Shown here: positions 1 to 12,829 of the stretch, piece by piece | Numbering within the stretch: the first letter of the stretch is position 1 | Layout: each line of letters starts with the position of its first letter | NCBI GenBank assembly: GCA_034231615.1 | Contig: CM067314.1 | Span: 6,968,501-7,032,500, forward strand | Reading direction: 5' to 3' | DNA length: 64,000 nt | Source of the DNA: Meghimatium bilineatum | Taxonomy: Eukaryota; Mollusca; Gastropoda; Stylommatophora; Philomycidae | Notes under the pieces: model-generated | Databases searched by the model: none | Seen by the model: only the letters and a program-made list of their open reading frames with translations | What the model was told of the DNA's origin: nothing | Translations under genes and position numbers: made by a program

Positions 1-204
1 CATAATCTAATCTAATTTAATCTATTTAGCAATGGATAGTTCTCAGAATAAGTCTGAAAAGATGGATCACAGAAGCCACAGGAACCAGCTTACAAACAGC
101 ACACAAGAAGGCCATCTCCAGAGAACTCGTCTACCCCTTACGCCGCAAGGCAAACAAGGGACACATTGTATAGATAGATACAAATATAATGATGGTAAAT
201 AATT

Positions 205-247
205 CGTAGTGGTTAAGCTGTTCGCTTTGTACTCAAGAAGTCGCAGC
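205..247 (+). repeat. tRNA-like SINE head fragment
   Basis: Shares GTGGTTAAGCTGT, then TTCGCTTTGT and a decayed AAGTCGCAG, with the longer copy at 41715. Only the head is present, next to a GC-rich patch (262-310) of unknown origin. Confidence 0.35.
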
Positions 248-310
248 AGTGGCGTAGCGAGAGGGGCGGATGTGCGAACAACACCGAGCGGCATCATCGG
301 GAGGGCGGCA

Positions 311-977
311 ATTTATTTTTTTTTTTAAATATCCAGCTACTAAATTAATAATTCCTGACTTGACAATGATAATTATGACAACATAATCTTTCTCAATAAT
401 ATTCTTCAAAGGATAAAACAATTAAATGGACCCGGAAAAAGTGCAGATGGTTGGTGTTTATGGTGTTATATAAGTTTATATATAAATTAATTTCTATGCG
501 GTAAAATGTACAAATATTAAGTTATATGAGAAATAAAACTGGATAATTAAGCTTACTTTGAAGAGAAATATATAGCAGCAGTGCACTAGAAACATATGAG
601 TTTGCAAATAGAACATGTCAAACATTATAAATCCGGCTACTACCCTAGATAATACAAAAACCAGATGTGCTTTTTGTGTCTGAGGAAATCCTAAAAATAT
701 TATTTTTAAAAGAACAAAGGGATTACTATAACTGCCCCCACCAAAGTCAGATATAAACAGACGATTTTACAGATGAACTTACGGGGTACCTTAATATATT
801 AACTATGTAGAATCCATTGATCTACCTGTTGACACTGACCATGCTCGCCAGTATATCAGATCATTCACTGCCTTCGATTCGCGCATGTCCTTGTACGAAT
901 ATAATGGTAATCTTTCTGGTCATAGATAGTGTCAAATCTTCGAATCATGTTCATTAAGTAACTAAGTATGTATGCAT
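311..977. other. unannotated AT-rich stretch
   Basis: I see no gene, clear repeat or element here; only poly-T and AT-rich sequence. Confidence 0.5.
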
Positions 978-1562
978 GACAATAGGTGCTGTGACAATAG
1001 GTGCTGTGACAATAGTGCTGTGATAATAGGTGGTTACAATAGGTGCTATGACAATAGGTGATGTGATAATAGGTGCGGTGACAATAGGTGTTGTGACAAT
1101 AGGTGCGGTGACAATAGGTGCTGTGACAATAGGTACTGTGACAATAGGTTATGTGACAATAGATGCGGTGACAATAGGTGCTGTGACAATAGGTACTGTG
1201 ACAATAGGTGCTGTGATAATAGGTGCTGTGACAATAGGTGATGTGACAATAGGTGATGTGACAATAGGTACTGTGACAATAGGTGCTGTGGCAATAGATG
1301 CTGTGACAATAGGTGATGTGGCAATAGATGCTGTGACAATAGTGCTGTGACAATAGGTGCTGTGATAATAGGTGCTGTGATAATAGGTGCTGTGACAATA
1401 GGTACTGTGACAATAGGTGCTGTGACAATAGGTGCTGTGACAATAGGTGCTGTGACAATAGGTGCTGTGACAATAGGTGATGTGGCAATAGATGCTGTGA
1501 TAATAGGTGATGTGACAATAGGTACTGTGACAATAGATGCTGTGACAATAGGTGCTGTGACA
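978..1562. repeat. 15-bp minisatellite, about 39 copies
   Basis: Unit GACAATAGGTGCTGT with point variants. Because 15 is a multiple of three, several frames on both strands stay open, giving artefact reading frames. Confidence 0.97.
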
Positions 1563-1736
1563 TCAGACATGACAGTGATAGTCTTCCACGTGTTCACATC
1601 TCGTCACAGTCTTTATCTCTTGAGAATACTCGCGGTTGTAAATAACCCTCCGCTAGTAATCTCCTCATGTACTCACTCTTCAGTCGTTCTCCTCTCTCCT
1701 CGTTGTTTTCCTACTTGTCAGTTTGATGTGCGCGGT

Positions 1737-2225
1737 CTATTGTCTTTCCCCAGGTGGTTTGTGATCCACTCTTGCCGTTAAGCGTAGGGGTGTTTGGAGC
1801 TTGAGTTCTAAAGCCAGATGTGTGGCCTCGGCTGTGCTATGACCGTGTCTGTACAGGATGTCCATGACGTTTTTTATCCATCTTTTCCGTGGTCTTCCTC
1901 TGGCTTTGTACCCTGATCTCATTTGGTTATATGCTTGTACGGGCAACTTTTCGTGATGCATTCTCATAATGTGGCCAAACCACTTGATCTGTTCTCTCTC
2001 TCTATGTAATCTGTACAAGATATTATACCTATTCTTTCCCTGATATATTCATTTCGTAATCTATCAAGCCTGGTGACCCCGGCAACTTTCCTCAAGCATT
2101 TCATCTCACATGTCACTATCTTTCTGTAATGTGAAGATGAGAGAGACCAGGTTTGGCACTGGTAACACAGAGTTGGTAGGAATATACTGTAGATTATTTG
2201 TCTCTTAACTTCCATCTCGATCTTG
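1737..2225 (-). mobile_element. LINE 3' end, degenerate
   Basis: The RT C-terminal region in two minus frames: IFLPTLCYQCQTWSL, then WFGHIMRMHHEKLPVQAYNQ and ARGRPRKRWIKNVMDI. One frameshift separates them. Same family as 42486-43195 and 56940-57240. Confidence 0.8.
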
Positions 2226-2559
2226 GGATGAGGAGTTAGTGGTGACGGTATACGTGGTATAACCTATTTATGCTGTACTGTGGATTGTGTTATACCTTGC
2301 TCATAATACTCTTCCTTGTGACCCAGTGTTCCATCCGTTGTTTACAGTTGTGGATCATGTGACTTGTTCTAAGGTAGCAGTCTCTTAACGTTGCCAACAG
2401 AATCAGTAAAAGATTAGAAAGAAGATGTGCGACCACAGAATACTGTACAACTCCTAATGACACAAACAAACAAACATATATCACAGTTTTAACTAGCAAA
2501 TAAGACAAATTCCCCAATAATGAATACAGTCTCACTGTTTTACTCACATCTTTCTTACA

Positions 2560-2822
2560 TATACGTGTAAATGTTGTTTGATGAAATAACACATCAACAT
2601 ATAAGTGTAAATGTTGTTTGATGAAATAACACATCAACATATAAGTGTAAATGTTGTTTGATGAAACAACATAACATATAAGTGTAAATGTTGTTTCATG
2701 AAACAACTCATAAACATATAAGTTTGAATGCTTGATGAAACAACTCAACAACATATAAGTGTAAATGTTGTTTGATGAAACAACTCAACATATAAGTGTA
2801 AATGTTGTTTGATGAAACAACA
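2560..2822. repeat. about 40-bp minisatellite, 6 copies
   Basis: Units built on GTGTAAATGTTGTTTGATGA with a variable spacer; the last units lose a few bases each. Confidence 0.9.
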
Positions 2823-2904
2823 ACATACTCAATCAACACCATGTATCTATATGTTACACAATCTCTAGATGATGCACACACATACGTCATCGTGTGCACA
2901 CACA

Positions 2905-2975
2905 TACGTCATCGTCATCAAGTGCCGTCTCAACAATGGTTGGCTGCAACATGCCTCGAACATCTGTACTGTGCA
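2905..2975 (-). mobile_element. LINE 3' tip
   Basis: On minus this reads GTTGCAGCCAACCATTGTTG then GGCACTTGATGACGATG, the same 3' end as the LINE at 29010-29747. Confidence 0.55.
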
Positions 2976-3139
2976 TTGGTGGTGCACTCTGCTAGACTGT
3001 AACCTGCACATTTAGAAATGTTTCTCTCCCAATGTATCTCTGCCTACCTCTAAACTCTACATTCTTCAACATGTCATTCATTTTAATATGTTCAAAATAT
3101 TTTATATACTTGATTTTTATTTCCATTAATTTCTATAAT

Positions 3140-3340
3140 AGAATACACCACCAATCTCTTGAATGGATACCAACGGGCAGAAGAGCCAGGGGTAGACCAA
3201 AAGAAACACTCAGAAGAACAATACTTAGAGAAAGTAAAACAATCAATATCCATACTATTCAAGAACTGCACAGAATAGCTTTGAACAGAAGGAATTTGAG
3301 AGATCTGACCTATGCCCTATGTGCTAACGCTAAATGAATG
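3140..3340 (+). mobile_element. LINE 3' end
   Basis: Encodes HHQSLEWIPTGRRARGRPKE then TLRRTILRES and LTYALCANAK, stop. Sister copies at 46930 and 60890, all plus strand. Confidence 0.8.
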
Positions 3341-3344
3341 AAAT

Positions 3345-3510
3345 CCTTTTATAACAAAATTCCCCAATATAACAATACTTTTTAAAATTCCCAATTATAT
3401 TAATTCGATATTGTTTGTACTGTATATAACAACTTTCTGTTATTATATAGGCTACATACTTCATTGGTTCAGACCAAGTTGGTATAATGAGAATTTAATT
3501 CAATTTTCTT
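3345..3510. mobile_element. decayed MITE-like repeat
   Basis: Matches the 34095-34269 element (TATAACAA..CCCAATTATAT, then ATTGTTTGTACTGTATATA) but its ends are eroded. Confidence 0.5.
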
Positions 3511-3654
3511 GAAATTCTCCCTATTCTTCCACATATTCACATCTAGTTGTTTGTTCATGATACATATTTCTGATTCATTCATTAATGTATAACTCTTCCA
3601 CACTATAAACCAACTTCAGCGATAGTCATTTCTCAACACGCTAAAGTCATCACT

Positions 3655-3935
3655 GAAACATCTTAACATTGACGTAGGCGCTTGGGAGAGCCTCGCTCAG
3701 GATAGAACAGTATGGCGTTACAACATTAGAACGGGAGCACTAGCAGTAGAAGAATCCAGACAAGACAGAAGCGGACATGTAGAAAATAAAAAACATCTCA
3801 ACCTCACATAGATACCCTCTATTGTTGTCAATTCTGTAAAAGAACATTTTGTGCGCGCATTGGACTTGTTAGCCATTTAAAAACGCACTATTAACTTTTA
3901 TTATTTTTATTATTTATTATTATTATTATTCTGGT
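3655..3935 (+). mobile_element. LINE 3' end with C2H2 finger tail
   Basis: Reads WESLAQDRTVWRYNIRTGAL, later CQFCKRTFCARIGLVSHLKT H Y stop: a C2H2 zinc finger at the ORF2 C-terminus. It ends in an ATT-repeat tail (3900-3930). Confidence 0.75.
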
Positions 3936-4004
3936 TGAGTTTTTTTTTGTGGTCATCGTCGTTTACGACGGACGAACAGCGTCATATTTATATATATACA
4001 TATA

Positions 4005-4290
4005 TCAAGTGACATATTCTTTCCAGAACATTGTCTTCATCGTGGATACTCTGAACGTCTCTCTGTTCCGGGCAAGCATGGCCAAAGACGTGCATACATT
4101 CTTCGATGTCGCTGGTCCATCTCGTCTTCTTGGTCTTCCTCTTCTTCTCTTTCCCTGCACTCTGCCCTCTAGAATCAGCCTTTCAATGCTATCGTGTCGC
4201 TTTAAGTGCCCAAAATACTTTAGAATGTATAATAGATGTAGCATTTATACAACGTCAATTCTGTCATCTAGTTGTCTGTTCATGCTACAT
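4005..4290 (-). mobile_element. LINE 3' end
   Basis: LKYFGHLKRHDSIERLILEG, RVQGKRRRGRPRR and TMKTMFWKEYVT stop on minus. Related copy at 33540-33800. Confidence 0.8.
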
Positions 4291-4559
4291 ATTTCTGGAT
4301 TCATACATTACTGTATAATAGATGTAGAATTTATACAACATGTCAACATATGCAATAATCATAGGAACACAAACGTGATTATATGTACTATTATATGCTG
4401 CATAATACATACACATACATACAATCATATGAGCATGACATATGAAACAAACCATGTACATAGCAGGACAAATTAGTGTGTTACATATATCTCCACATAC
4501 GTCTAGCAATTATTTCACAATCGAGAATACCACTCGCTACCACATACATCCACATATAG

Positions 4560-4800
4560 ACATAAGTTGGAATGTATCTAAGACACCCACACATAGACAT
4601 AAGCTGGAATGTATCTAACACACATACACCCACACATTGACCGTATTAATGCAATCATATACTTTTTTCAGACTTGTATTGTTGCATCTCTTCGGTGTTT
4701 GCAGAGATGATAAGTTTCAGACTCGTGTTATTGCATTTCTCTGGTGTCTTCAGAGATGATAAGTTTCAGACTCGTATTGTTGCATCTCGCTGAAGTGTGC
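4560..4800. repeat. two short tandem repeats
   Basis: 4560-4640: two copies around GACATAAGCTGGAATGTATC. 4666-4800: nearly three copies of about 50 bp around AGAGATGATAAGTTTCAGAC. Confidence 0.75.
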
Positions 4801-4976
4801 GAAGATTACTCAAATGTCCAATTCTGGCACAGAATTACCTGTGCCGCATAAAACAATACTTCTACCACAAGGAAAAAAATGTCTGAATACATGTTTACTT
4901 GAAATCAAACTTATTACCCAGCCCTTATACAAACAGGAATCTTGTCAAGAAGGCAGCAAGGATATGCACACACATA

Positions 4977-5239
4977 GTAAAGTAACCCTTAGCATTTATT
5001 AATACCGTAGGGGTTGTGAGATGTTAACAATTTTACATTTCAGAGGCTCTGCAAATGAGGGCGGTATCCATCTCCTTTCCCTCAGTCTTTATTTCCCGGA
5101 TTAATCTGGTACCCATTTAAGGCTGAGTCGACCTGGGAGCCATTACCATCTGAAAATAATTTCTGCCGCAACTGGGGAATGAACCCAGGACACTCATATA
5201 CGAAGTCAGTGCGCGAACTACTGCGCTACGTGGCACCCT
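4977..5239 (-). mobile_element. tRNA-derived SINE
   Basis: On minus: CGTAGCGCAGTAGTT (A box) and CTGGGTTCATTCCCCAG (B box), then a tRNA-unrelated body ending GGGTTACTTTACT. Same family as 25603, 26382 and 34872. Confidence 0.88.
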
Positions 5240-5439
5240 TATGCACACACATACTTGGTTATGATTATAACAAATCTAATTATATTCATATATTATCACA
5301 GAATTGACTCTGAATATACAATTAAATTTTCAATATATTAACAGATGATTGAAGGAGGAGTGCTACTTAAAAAATATTTTGTGTGTAGCAAAGAAAAATC
5401 GTCACGTGAAATGAAGTGTCTGAGTTTTCTGTCATTAGT

Positions 5440-5635
5440 CATTTTGGTCACATTGGCCATGGTCAGCCTGTGTCTCTTTGAGGTTTCTTTGATTTTTATT
5501 TATTTATCTAGTTCTTGGTCTTCCATGTGCCTTGTAACCCAATCTTCTGCTGTTGTGTGTACCATAATCTACTTGCATTGGTTTCATTCTCATGTCGTGA
5601 CCAAACTTGATCTGATTTGTTATCTCTTAATCATT
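5440..5635 (-). mobile_element. LINE 3' end
   Basis: Minus frame: ITNQIKFGHDMRMKPMQVDY, then GYKAHGRPRTR. Short and decayed. Confidence 0.6.
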
Positions 5636-5679
5636 AAGTTAATGCAGTTTTGAAATGGGATAGTCTTTATTTATTTCCT

Positions 5680-6545
5680 CTGTGCAGCGAAGGACAGTCA
5701 CCCTCAGTTTCCTGGATGAGGAATATCCACAAGATATATGGGTCAGAGTATACAGAGATGGGTCAGCACAGAATGCTGTGAGGAATGGAGGTGCAGGTGT
5801 ATATATAGAATATCCACACAAGCCTAGAGATACAATCAGAACACCAACAGGAAAATTCTGCAATAATTATGATGCAGAAATCCAGGCAATTAGTGTGGCA
5901 GCTAAAAAACTGCTGAACTCCAACTCTGGCCTACAGCCTGTGGTATTCCTCACAGATGCAAGGTCAGTGCTTCAAGCTCTCCAGTCTGGAAAACTAACAG
6001 ACTTGAAAAAACTACTTAGCGAATTGTCGTACCAATATAGGGTAACCATGCAGTGGATACCCTCTCACTGGGGAATACCAGGAAATGAAAAAGCAGACCA
6101 ACTGGCTAAGGAACTAAGGAAGGTGCTGCCGAATACCAACCAGATATACCAATCACCTACCATCAGAAAAAACAGATGATCAAGTCAATAAAAAAGCCAC
6201 AAACACCAACACAAGATGACTATCACATTATGAACAGATCAGAACAAGTTATAATTTTATGTCTCAGAACAGGACACAACCGACTCCGCAGTCACATGTA
6301 TACAAAGTTCAAGATTGGCAACACGGCCATGTGTACATGTGGACAGGCAGCACAGAGTACCAAACATATACTTCAAGAGTGTTCTGAGCATGAAACGCTG
6401 AGGCAGACATATTGGCTAGAGGAAACAACACTGGAATCAAAACTCTATGGGACACTGTATGAACTACAAAAGACAGTGAGTTTTATTCAGGAGACAGAAT
6501 TACAGATATAGACATGTTTCAGGTGAACGAAAGAAGAAGAAGAAG
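5680..6545 (+). mobile_element. LINE 3' part with RNase H domain
   Basis: RNase H-type domain with RDGSAQNAVRNGGAGVY (first Asp), NNYDAEIQAISVAAKK (Glu), FLTDARSVLQALQ (Asp) and GIPGNEKADQLAKE, then a zinc-knuckle-like MCTCGQAAQSTKHILQEC tail. One frame change near 6170 splits it. The His expected in PSHCGIPGNE context is followed by Trp instead of Cys. Ends in GAA repeats. A close copy on minus lies at 52262-52960, and a decayed one at 37890-38325. Confidence 0.9.
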
Positions 6546-6764
6546 AATTTATTTCCTGATAACTCAATTTCTCAGTGGATCTCTTCTGGGAACATTTATA
6601 GCTCCCCTCAAACATCTCATTTCACACACTGTGATCTTTATTCATTAGTCTATGTCAAGGTGTCCATGTTTGACATTGGTAACACAGAGTTTGTATAAAA
6701 ATACTGTATATCAATTGTTGTTTTGTCACCATGCAGACAGAATGTTGGGTATTTGAGTATTGGT

Positions 6765-7055
6765 TTGCCCGTGTGTTGCCAGGGCCCGAAAAGGGAGCAA
6801 AGAATAGTAACACTGTTTACCTTCCACGCATGTCGTAAAAGGCGACTATGGAGGTTATGGAATGGAGTTGGCTGTCCCATCCCATATAGGGTCAGTGACC
6901 CAAAGCCATGCTGAAGTCGGATGTGTCAGGCCGAAAGGCGCAGATATCGCAGCAATTATGTACACCATGACACAACGCATTCCGTTCTCCGGACTACATC
7001 CTGCTAATCTGCAGGAGTTTGAGAACGAACGCAGAAGAAGAAGAAGAAGTATTGG
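6765..7055 (+). mobile_element. retroelement 3' end repeat
   Basis: Contains TTGCCAGGGCCCGAAAAGGG, later CTAATCTGCAGGAGTTTGAG and a GAA tail. The head recurs at 59855-59980 and the tail at 57985-58045, so it is a dispersed family. Confidence 0.6.
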
Positions 7056-7218
7056 CTATCTGCGACAGTAAATCACAGCATTGGCCATCTGACATCAAAG
7101 ATGTTTCGAAAATATTTGAACTCTGAAACCTGCTTTATAGACTGCAGTAACTAAAATGTATACATATTTTAATGTATTTGGTAGATATAGTAGCATTCAT
7201 TGAAAGGCGATTTCAATA

Positions 7219-7628
7219 GAAATATGGTAATAACATATACAAAAGACATATGGAGTTCACATAAAGAAATATGGTAATAACATATACAAAAGACATATGG
7301 AGTTCACATAAAGAAATATGGTAATAACATATACAAAAGACATATGGAGTTCACATAAAGAAATAAATAATTGTTTCATATCGCAGGACTTTTCTTTTTT
7401 AATAAACAGCACCATATTTTGTTCTTTCAAACTGGTACTTACATAATTGAGAAATCGCTGGCTACGCATGCGAGCCAAGACTGGTACCTACATATTTGAG
7501 AAATAAACTGGCTATGCATTCGAGCCAAGACTTGTACCTACATATTTGAGAAATAAACTGGCTACGCATGCGAGCCAAGACTGGTACCTACATGTTTGAG
7601 AAATCGCTGGCTACGCATGCGAGCAATA
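7219..7628. repeat. two neighbouring minisatellites (47 bp x 3; about 57 bp x 3.5)
   Basis: First: GAAATATGGTAATAACATAT-type units to 7365. Second: GGCTACGCATGCGAGCCAAG units from 7430. Confidence 0.92.
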
Positions 7629-7675
7629 TATTCAACTCGCCTGTTGTCACAATGTGCTCCATTTTTTTCTACATC

Positions 7676-7993
7676 TCAAGAAGTGTCTAAAGAATTTGGA
7701 CTTGGACTGACTTCTTCGGATGCAAGTGAGCTGCTTTCTTTTTTAATATCCTTGGCACTCTCAATATTCTTCCAGAAAACCACAACTCTACTGCTTTTTA
7801 AGCCGGCAGAGATGGAATGCATAGATGTTCCGGAGATATTTCCTGTCTCTCTGCAGGCAATTCTCATTTCATCTACAACATCCACACCCACGGTCACAAA
7901 CTTAAAATTGTTAGCCAGGAATACAGCAAGATCTGCTGTATTTCTGTTTCCAGGGTGCACACAGCGATGAGGTACTATTAGGATCGTGGTTAT
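7676..7993 (-). CDS. possible terminal exon of an unidentified gene
   Basis: Open for 105 codons from after a TAG CAG at 7999-7994 to TGA. It reads ITTILIVPHRCVHPGN, then ADLAVFLANNFKFVTVGVDV, VDEMRIACRETG and a serine/glutamate-rich tail. Composition and codon use look coding rather than random, and the candidate acceptor has an upstream pyrimidine run. I do not recognise the family. It has no ATG near the start, so it would need an upstream exon, none of which I could find before the satellites. It could instead be the remnant of a mobile element or retrocopy. Confidence 0.3.
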   Translation of the reverse strand: MTTILIVPHRCVHPGNRNTADLAVFLANNFKFVTVGVDVVDEMRIACRETGNISGTSMHSISAGLKSSRVVVFWKNIESAKDIKKESSSLASEEVSPSPNSLDTS

Positions 7994-8552
7994 CTGCTAA
8001 CCCTGGGTCTGCATGAGAGCAACACAAGAACCTTTGCACCCTATCACTGTAGTTAAAAACAGAATAAAAATGCTTTTCTTAAAAACAAAATACACATCAC
8101 ATAAATAATCACACTCTTTGAGAATCAAATCAGAATGGCAATGAATATTTATTGTGAATGATGTACCTGTAAACATAAATATAAAATGATCACAAGTTTT
8201 TTATTACTTACAATAATACAAGTTACAGAAAATACCATTATTTACTCAATACAGATAGAAATGTTGCAACATTCCAGAGAGATATTCCAGTCATCATTAT
8301 ACTCAATACAGTACACACTGAAACATAAATATTTCGGACTATTTATAAAATGATGAAATATTGCAACGTTCCAGATACCATCACTGTTGATATAATTCTG
8401 CACTTCTACACAACAAAAGTTTCCACAAGTTATTCTCCTTGACTGCAAGCTATCTGTTCAATTTTCTGGGAATTCAAAAAAAAAAATGTCTTTGTACTGA
8501 GTAATTTTGTACAAGTTCTGTACAATGTCTTATATCCTTACCTTACACACAA
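7994..8552. other. unannotated stretch
   Basis: AT-rich, no gene or recognisable element; a partial duplication of a GTTGCAA/ATTTCG motif around 8265-8370 only. Confidence 0.5.
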
Positions 8553-11346
8553 ACATCAACTAAAACACACACAAACATCAACTAAACACACACACAAACA
8601 TCAACTAAACACACACAAACATCAACTAAAACACACACAAACATCAACTAAAACACACACAAACATCAACTAAACACACACAAACATCAACTAAAACACA
8701 CACAAACATCAACTAAACACACACAAACCACAACTAAACACACACAAACCACAACTAAACACACAAAAATCACAACTAAACACACACAAACATCAACTAA
8801 AACACACACAATCATCAACTAAACACACACAAACATCAACTAAACACACACAAACATAGACTAAACACACACAAACATCAACTAAACACACACAAACATC
8901 AACTAAAACACACACAAACATCAACTAAACACACACAAACATCAACTAAAACACACACAAACATCAACTAAACACACACAAACATCAACTAAACACACAC
9001 ACAAACATCAACTAAACACACACACAAACACCAACTAAAACACACACAAACACCAACTAAACACACACAAACATCAACTAAACACACACAAACATCAACT
9101 AAACACACACAAACATGAACTAAACACACACACAAACATCAACTAAACACACACATACACAAACATCAACTAAACACACACACAAACATCAACTAAACAC
9201 ACACAAACATGAACTAAACACACACAAACATCAACTAAAACACACACAAACATCAACTAAACACACACATACACAAACATCAACTAAACACACACAAACA
9301 TCAACTAAACACACACAAACATCAACTAAACACACACAAACATCAACTAAACACACACAAACATCAACTAAACACACACAAACATCAACTAAAACACACA
9401 CAAACATCAACTAAAACACACACAAACATCAACTAAACCGCACACAAACATCAACTAAACACACACAAACATCAACTAAAACACACACAAACATCAACTA
9501 AACACACACAAACATCAACTAAACACACACAAACATCAACTAAACACACACAAACATCAACTAAACACACACAAACATCAACTAAAACACACACAAACAT
9601 CAACTAAAACACACACAAACATCAACTAAAACACACACAAACATCAACTAAACACACACAAACATCAACTAAACACACACAAACATCAACTAAACACATA
9701 CAAACATCAACTAAACACACACACAAACATCAACTAAAACACACACAAACACCAACTAAACACACACAAACATCAACTAAAACACACACAAACATCAACT
9801 AAACACACACATACACAAACATCAACTAAACACACACACAAACATCAACTAAACACACACAAACATGAACTAAACACACACACAAACATCAACTAAAACA
9901 CACACAAACATGAACTAAACACACACACAAACATCAACTAAACACATACAAACATCAACTAAACACACACAAACATGAACTAAACACACACAAACCACAA
10001 CTAAACACACAAAAATCACAACTAAACACACACAAACCACAACTAAACACACACAAACATCAACTAAAACACACACAAACATCAACTAAAACACACAAAC
10101 ATCAACTAAACACACACAAACATCAACTAAAACACACACAAACATCAACTAAACACACACAAACATCAACTAAAACACACACAAACATCAACTAAAACAC
10201 ACACATACATCAACTAAACACACACAAACATCAACTAAAACACACACAAACATCAACTAAACACACACACAAACATCAACTAAACACACACAAACATGAA
10301 CTAAACACACACACAAACATCAACTAAAACACACACAAACATGAACTAAACACACACACAAACATCAACTAAACACACACACAAACATCACCTAAACACA
10401 TACAAACATCAACTAAACACACACAAACATGAACTAAACACACACAAACCACAACTAAACACACAAAAATCACAACTAAACACACACAAACCACAACTAA
10501 ACACACACAAACATCAACTAAAACACACACAAACATCAACTAAAACACACAAACATCAACTAAACACACACAAACATCAACTAAAACACACACAAACATC
10601 AACTAAAACACACACAAACATCAACTAAACACACACAAACATCAACTAAACACACACAAACATCAACTAAAACACACACAAACATCAACTAAACACACAC
10701 AAACATCAACTAAACACACACAAACATCAACTAAAACACACACAAACATCAACTAAACACACACAAACATCAACTAAACCGCACACAAACATCAACTAAA
10801 CACACACAAACATCAACTAAAACACACACAAACATCAACTAAAACACACACAAACATCAACTAAAACACACACAAACATCAACTAAACACACACAAACAT
10901 CAACTAAACACACACAAACATCAACTAAACCGCACACAAACATCAACTAAACACACACAAACATCAACTAAAACACACACAAACATCAACTAAAACACAC
11001 ACAAACATCAACTAAACACACACAAACATCAACTAAACACACACAAACATCAACTAAACCGCACACAAACATCAACTAAACACACACAAACATCAACTAA
11101 AACACACACAAACATCAACTAAAACACACACAAACATCAACTAAACCGCACACAAACATCAACTAAACACACACAAACATCAACTAAAACACACACAAAC
11201 ATCAACTAAACACACACAAACATCAACTAAACACACACAAACATCAACTAAACACACACAAACATCAACTAAAACACACACAAACATCAACTAAACACAC
11301 ACAAACATCAACTAAAACACACACAAACATCAACTAAACACACACA
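8553..11346. repeat. 2.8-kb satellite, 20-22-bp unit
   Basis: About 130 units of ACACACACAAACATCAACTA with 1-2 bp length variants. Variant blocks (AACCACAACTAAA, AAAAATCACAAC, AAACCGCACAC) recur in the same order at about 8720, 9985 and 10440, showing internal block duplication. Confidence 0.98.
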
Positions 11347-11358
11347 CTGAATTATTTC

Positions 11359-12829
11359 AGTTTTTGTATTACCATGTATATTTTATCCTCCCATTTTGTT
11401 TTCTCTCAACCCCTTCAGATTTTGTATTACCATTGTATGATTTCATCCTCCCATTTTGTTTTCTCTCTGCCACTTAAATTTTTGTATTACCATTGTATGA
11501 TTTCATCCACCCATTTTGTTTTCTCTCTGCCACTTCAATTTTTGTATTACCATTGTATGATTTCATCCACCCATTTTGTTTTCTCTCTGCCCCTTCAATT
11601 TTTGTATTACCATTGTATGATTTCATCCTCCCATTTTGTTTTCTCTCTGCCACTTAAATTTTTGTATTACCATTGTATGATTTCATCCACCCATTTTGTT
11701 TTCTCTCTGCCACTTCAATTTTTGTATTACCATTGTATGATTTCATCCACCCATTTTGTTTTCTCTCTGCCCCTTCAATTTTTGTATTACCATTGTATGA
11801 TTTCATCCTCCCATTTTGTTTTCTCTCTGCCCCTTCAGTTTTTGTATTACCATTGTATGATTTCATCCTCCCATTTTGTTTTCTCTCAACCCCTTCAGTT
11901 TTTGTATTACCATGTATGATTTTATCCTCCCATTTTGTTTTCTCTCAACCCCTTCAGTTTTTGTATTACCATTGTATGATTTCATCCACCCATTTTGTTT
12001 TCTCTCTGCTCCTTCAGTTTTTGTATTACCATGTATGATTTCATCCACCCATTTTGTTTTCTCTCAACCCCTTCAATTTTTGTATTACCATGTATGATTT
12101 CATCCACCCATTTTGTTTTCTCTCAACCCCTTCAATTTTTGTATTACCATGTATGATTTCATCCACCCATTTTGTTTTCTCTCAACCCCTTTAGATTTTG
12201 TATTACCATTGTATGATTTCATCCTCCCATTTTGTTTTCTCTCAACCCCTTCAGTTTTTGTATTACCATTGTATGATTTCATCCTCCCATTTTGTTTTCT
12301 CTCAACCCCTTCAGATTTTGTATTACCATTGTATGATTTCATCCTCCCATTTTGTTTTCTCTCAACCCCTTCAGATTTTGTATTACCATTGTATGATTTC
12401 ATCCTCCCATTTTGTTTTCTCTCAACCCCTTCAGTTTTTGTATTACCATTGTATGATTTCATCCACCCATTTTGTTTTCTCTCAACCCCTTCAGATTTTG
12501 TATTACCATGTATGATTTCATCCACCCATTTTGTTTTCTCTCTGCCACTTAAATTTTTGTATTACCATTGTATGATTTCATCCTCCCATTTTGTTTTCTC
12601 TCAACCCCTTCAGATTTTGTATTACCATTGTATGATTTCATCCTCCCATTTTGTTTTCTCTCAACCCCTTCAGTTTTTGTATTACCATTGTATGATTTCA
12701 TCCACCCATTTTGTTTTCTCTCAACCCCTTCAGATTTTGTATTACCATGTATGATTTCATCCACCCATTTTGTTTTCTCTCTGCCACTTAAATTTTTGTA
12801 TTACCATTGTATGATTTCATCCTCCCATT
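11359..12829. repeat. 60-bp satellite, about 24.5 copies
   Basis: Units contain CATTTTGTTTTCTCTCAACC then CCTTCAG and TATTACCATTGTATGATTTC. Some units are 59 bp, which shifts frame. Open in several frames on both strands purely by periodicity. Confidence 0.98.

Noticed and set aside
865-1597. Long frames on both strands (up to 232 codons)
   Set aside because: They only translate the 15-bp repeat.
4977-5239. Functional tRNA gene
   Set aside because: A and B boxes are present but no cloverleaf closes, and four copies share a long unrelated body, so it is a SINE.
11374-12764. Frames of 100-210 codons on both strands
   Set aside because: Periodicity of the 60-bp satellite keeps frames open; no start context, domain or splice support.
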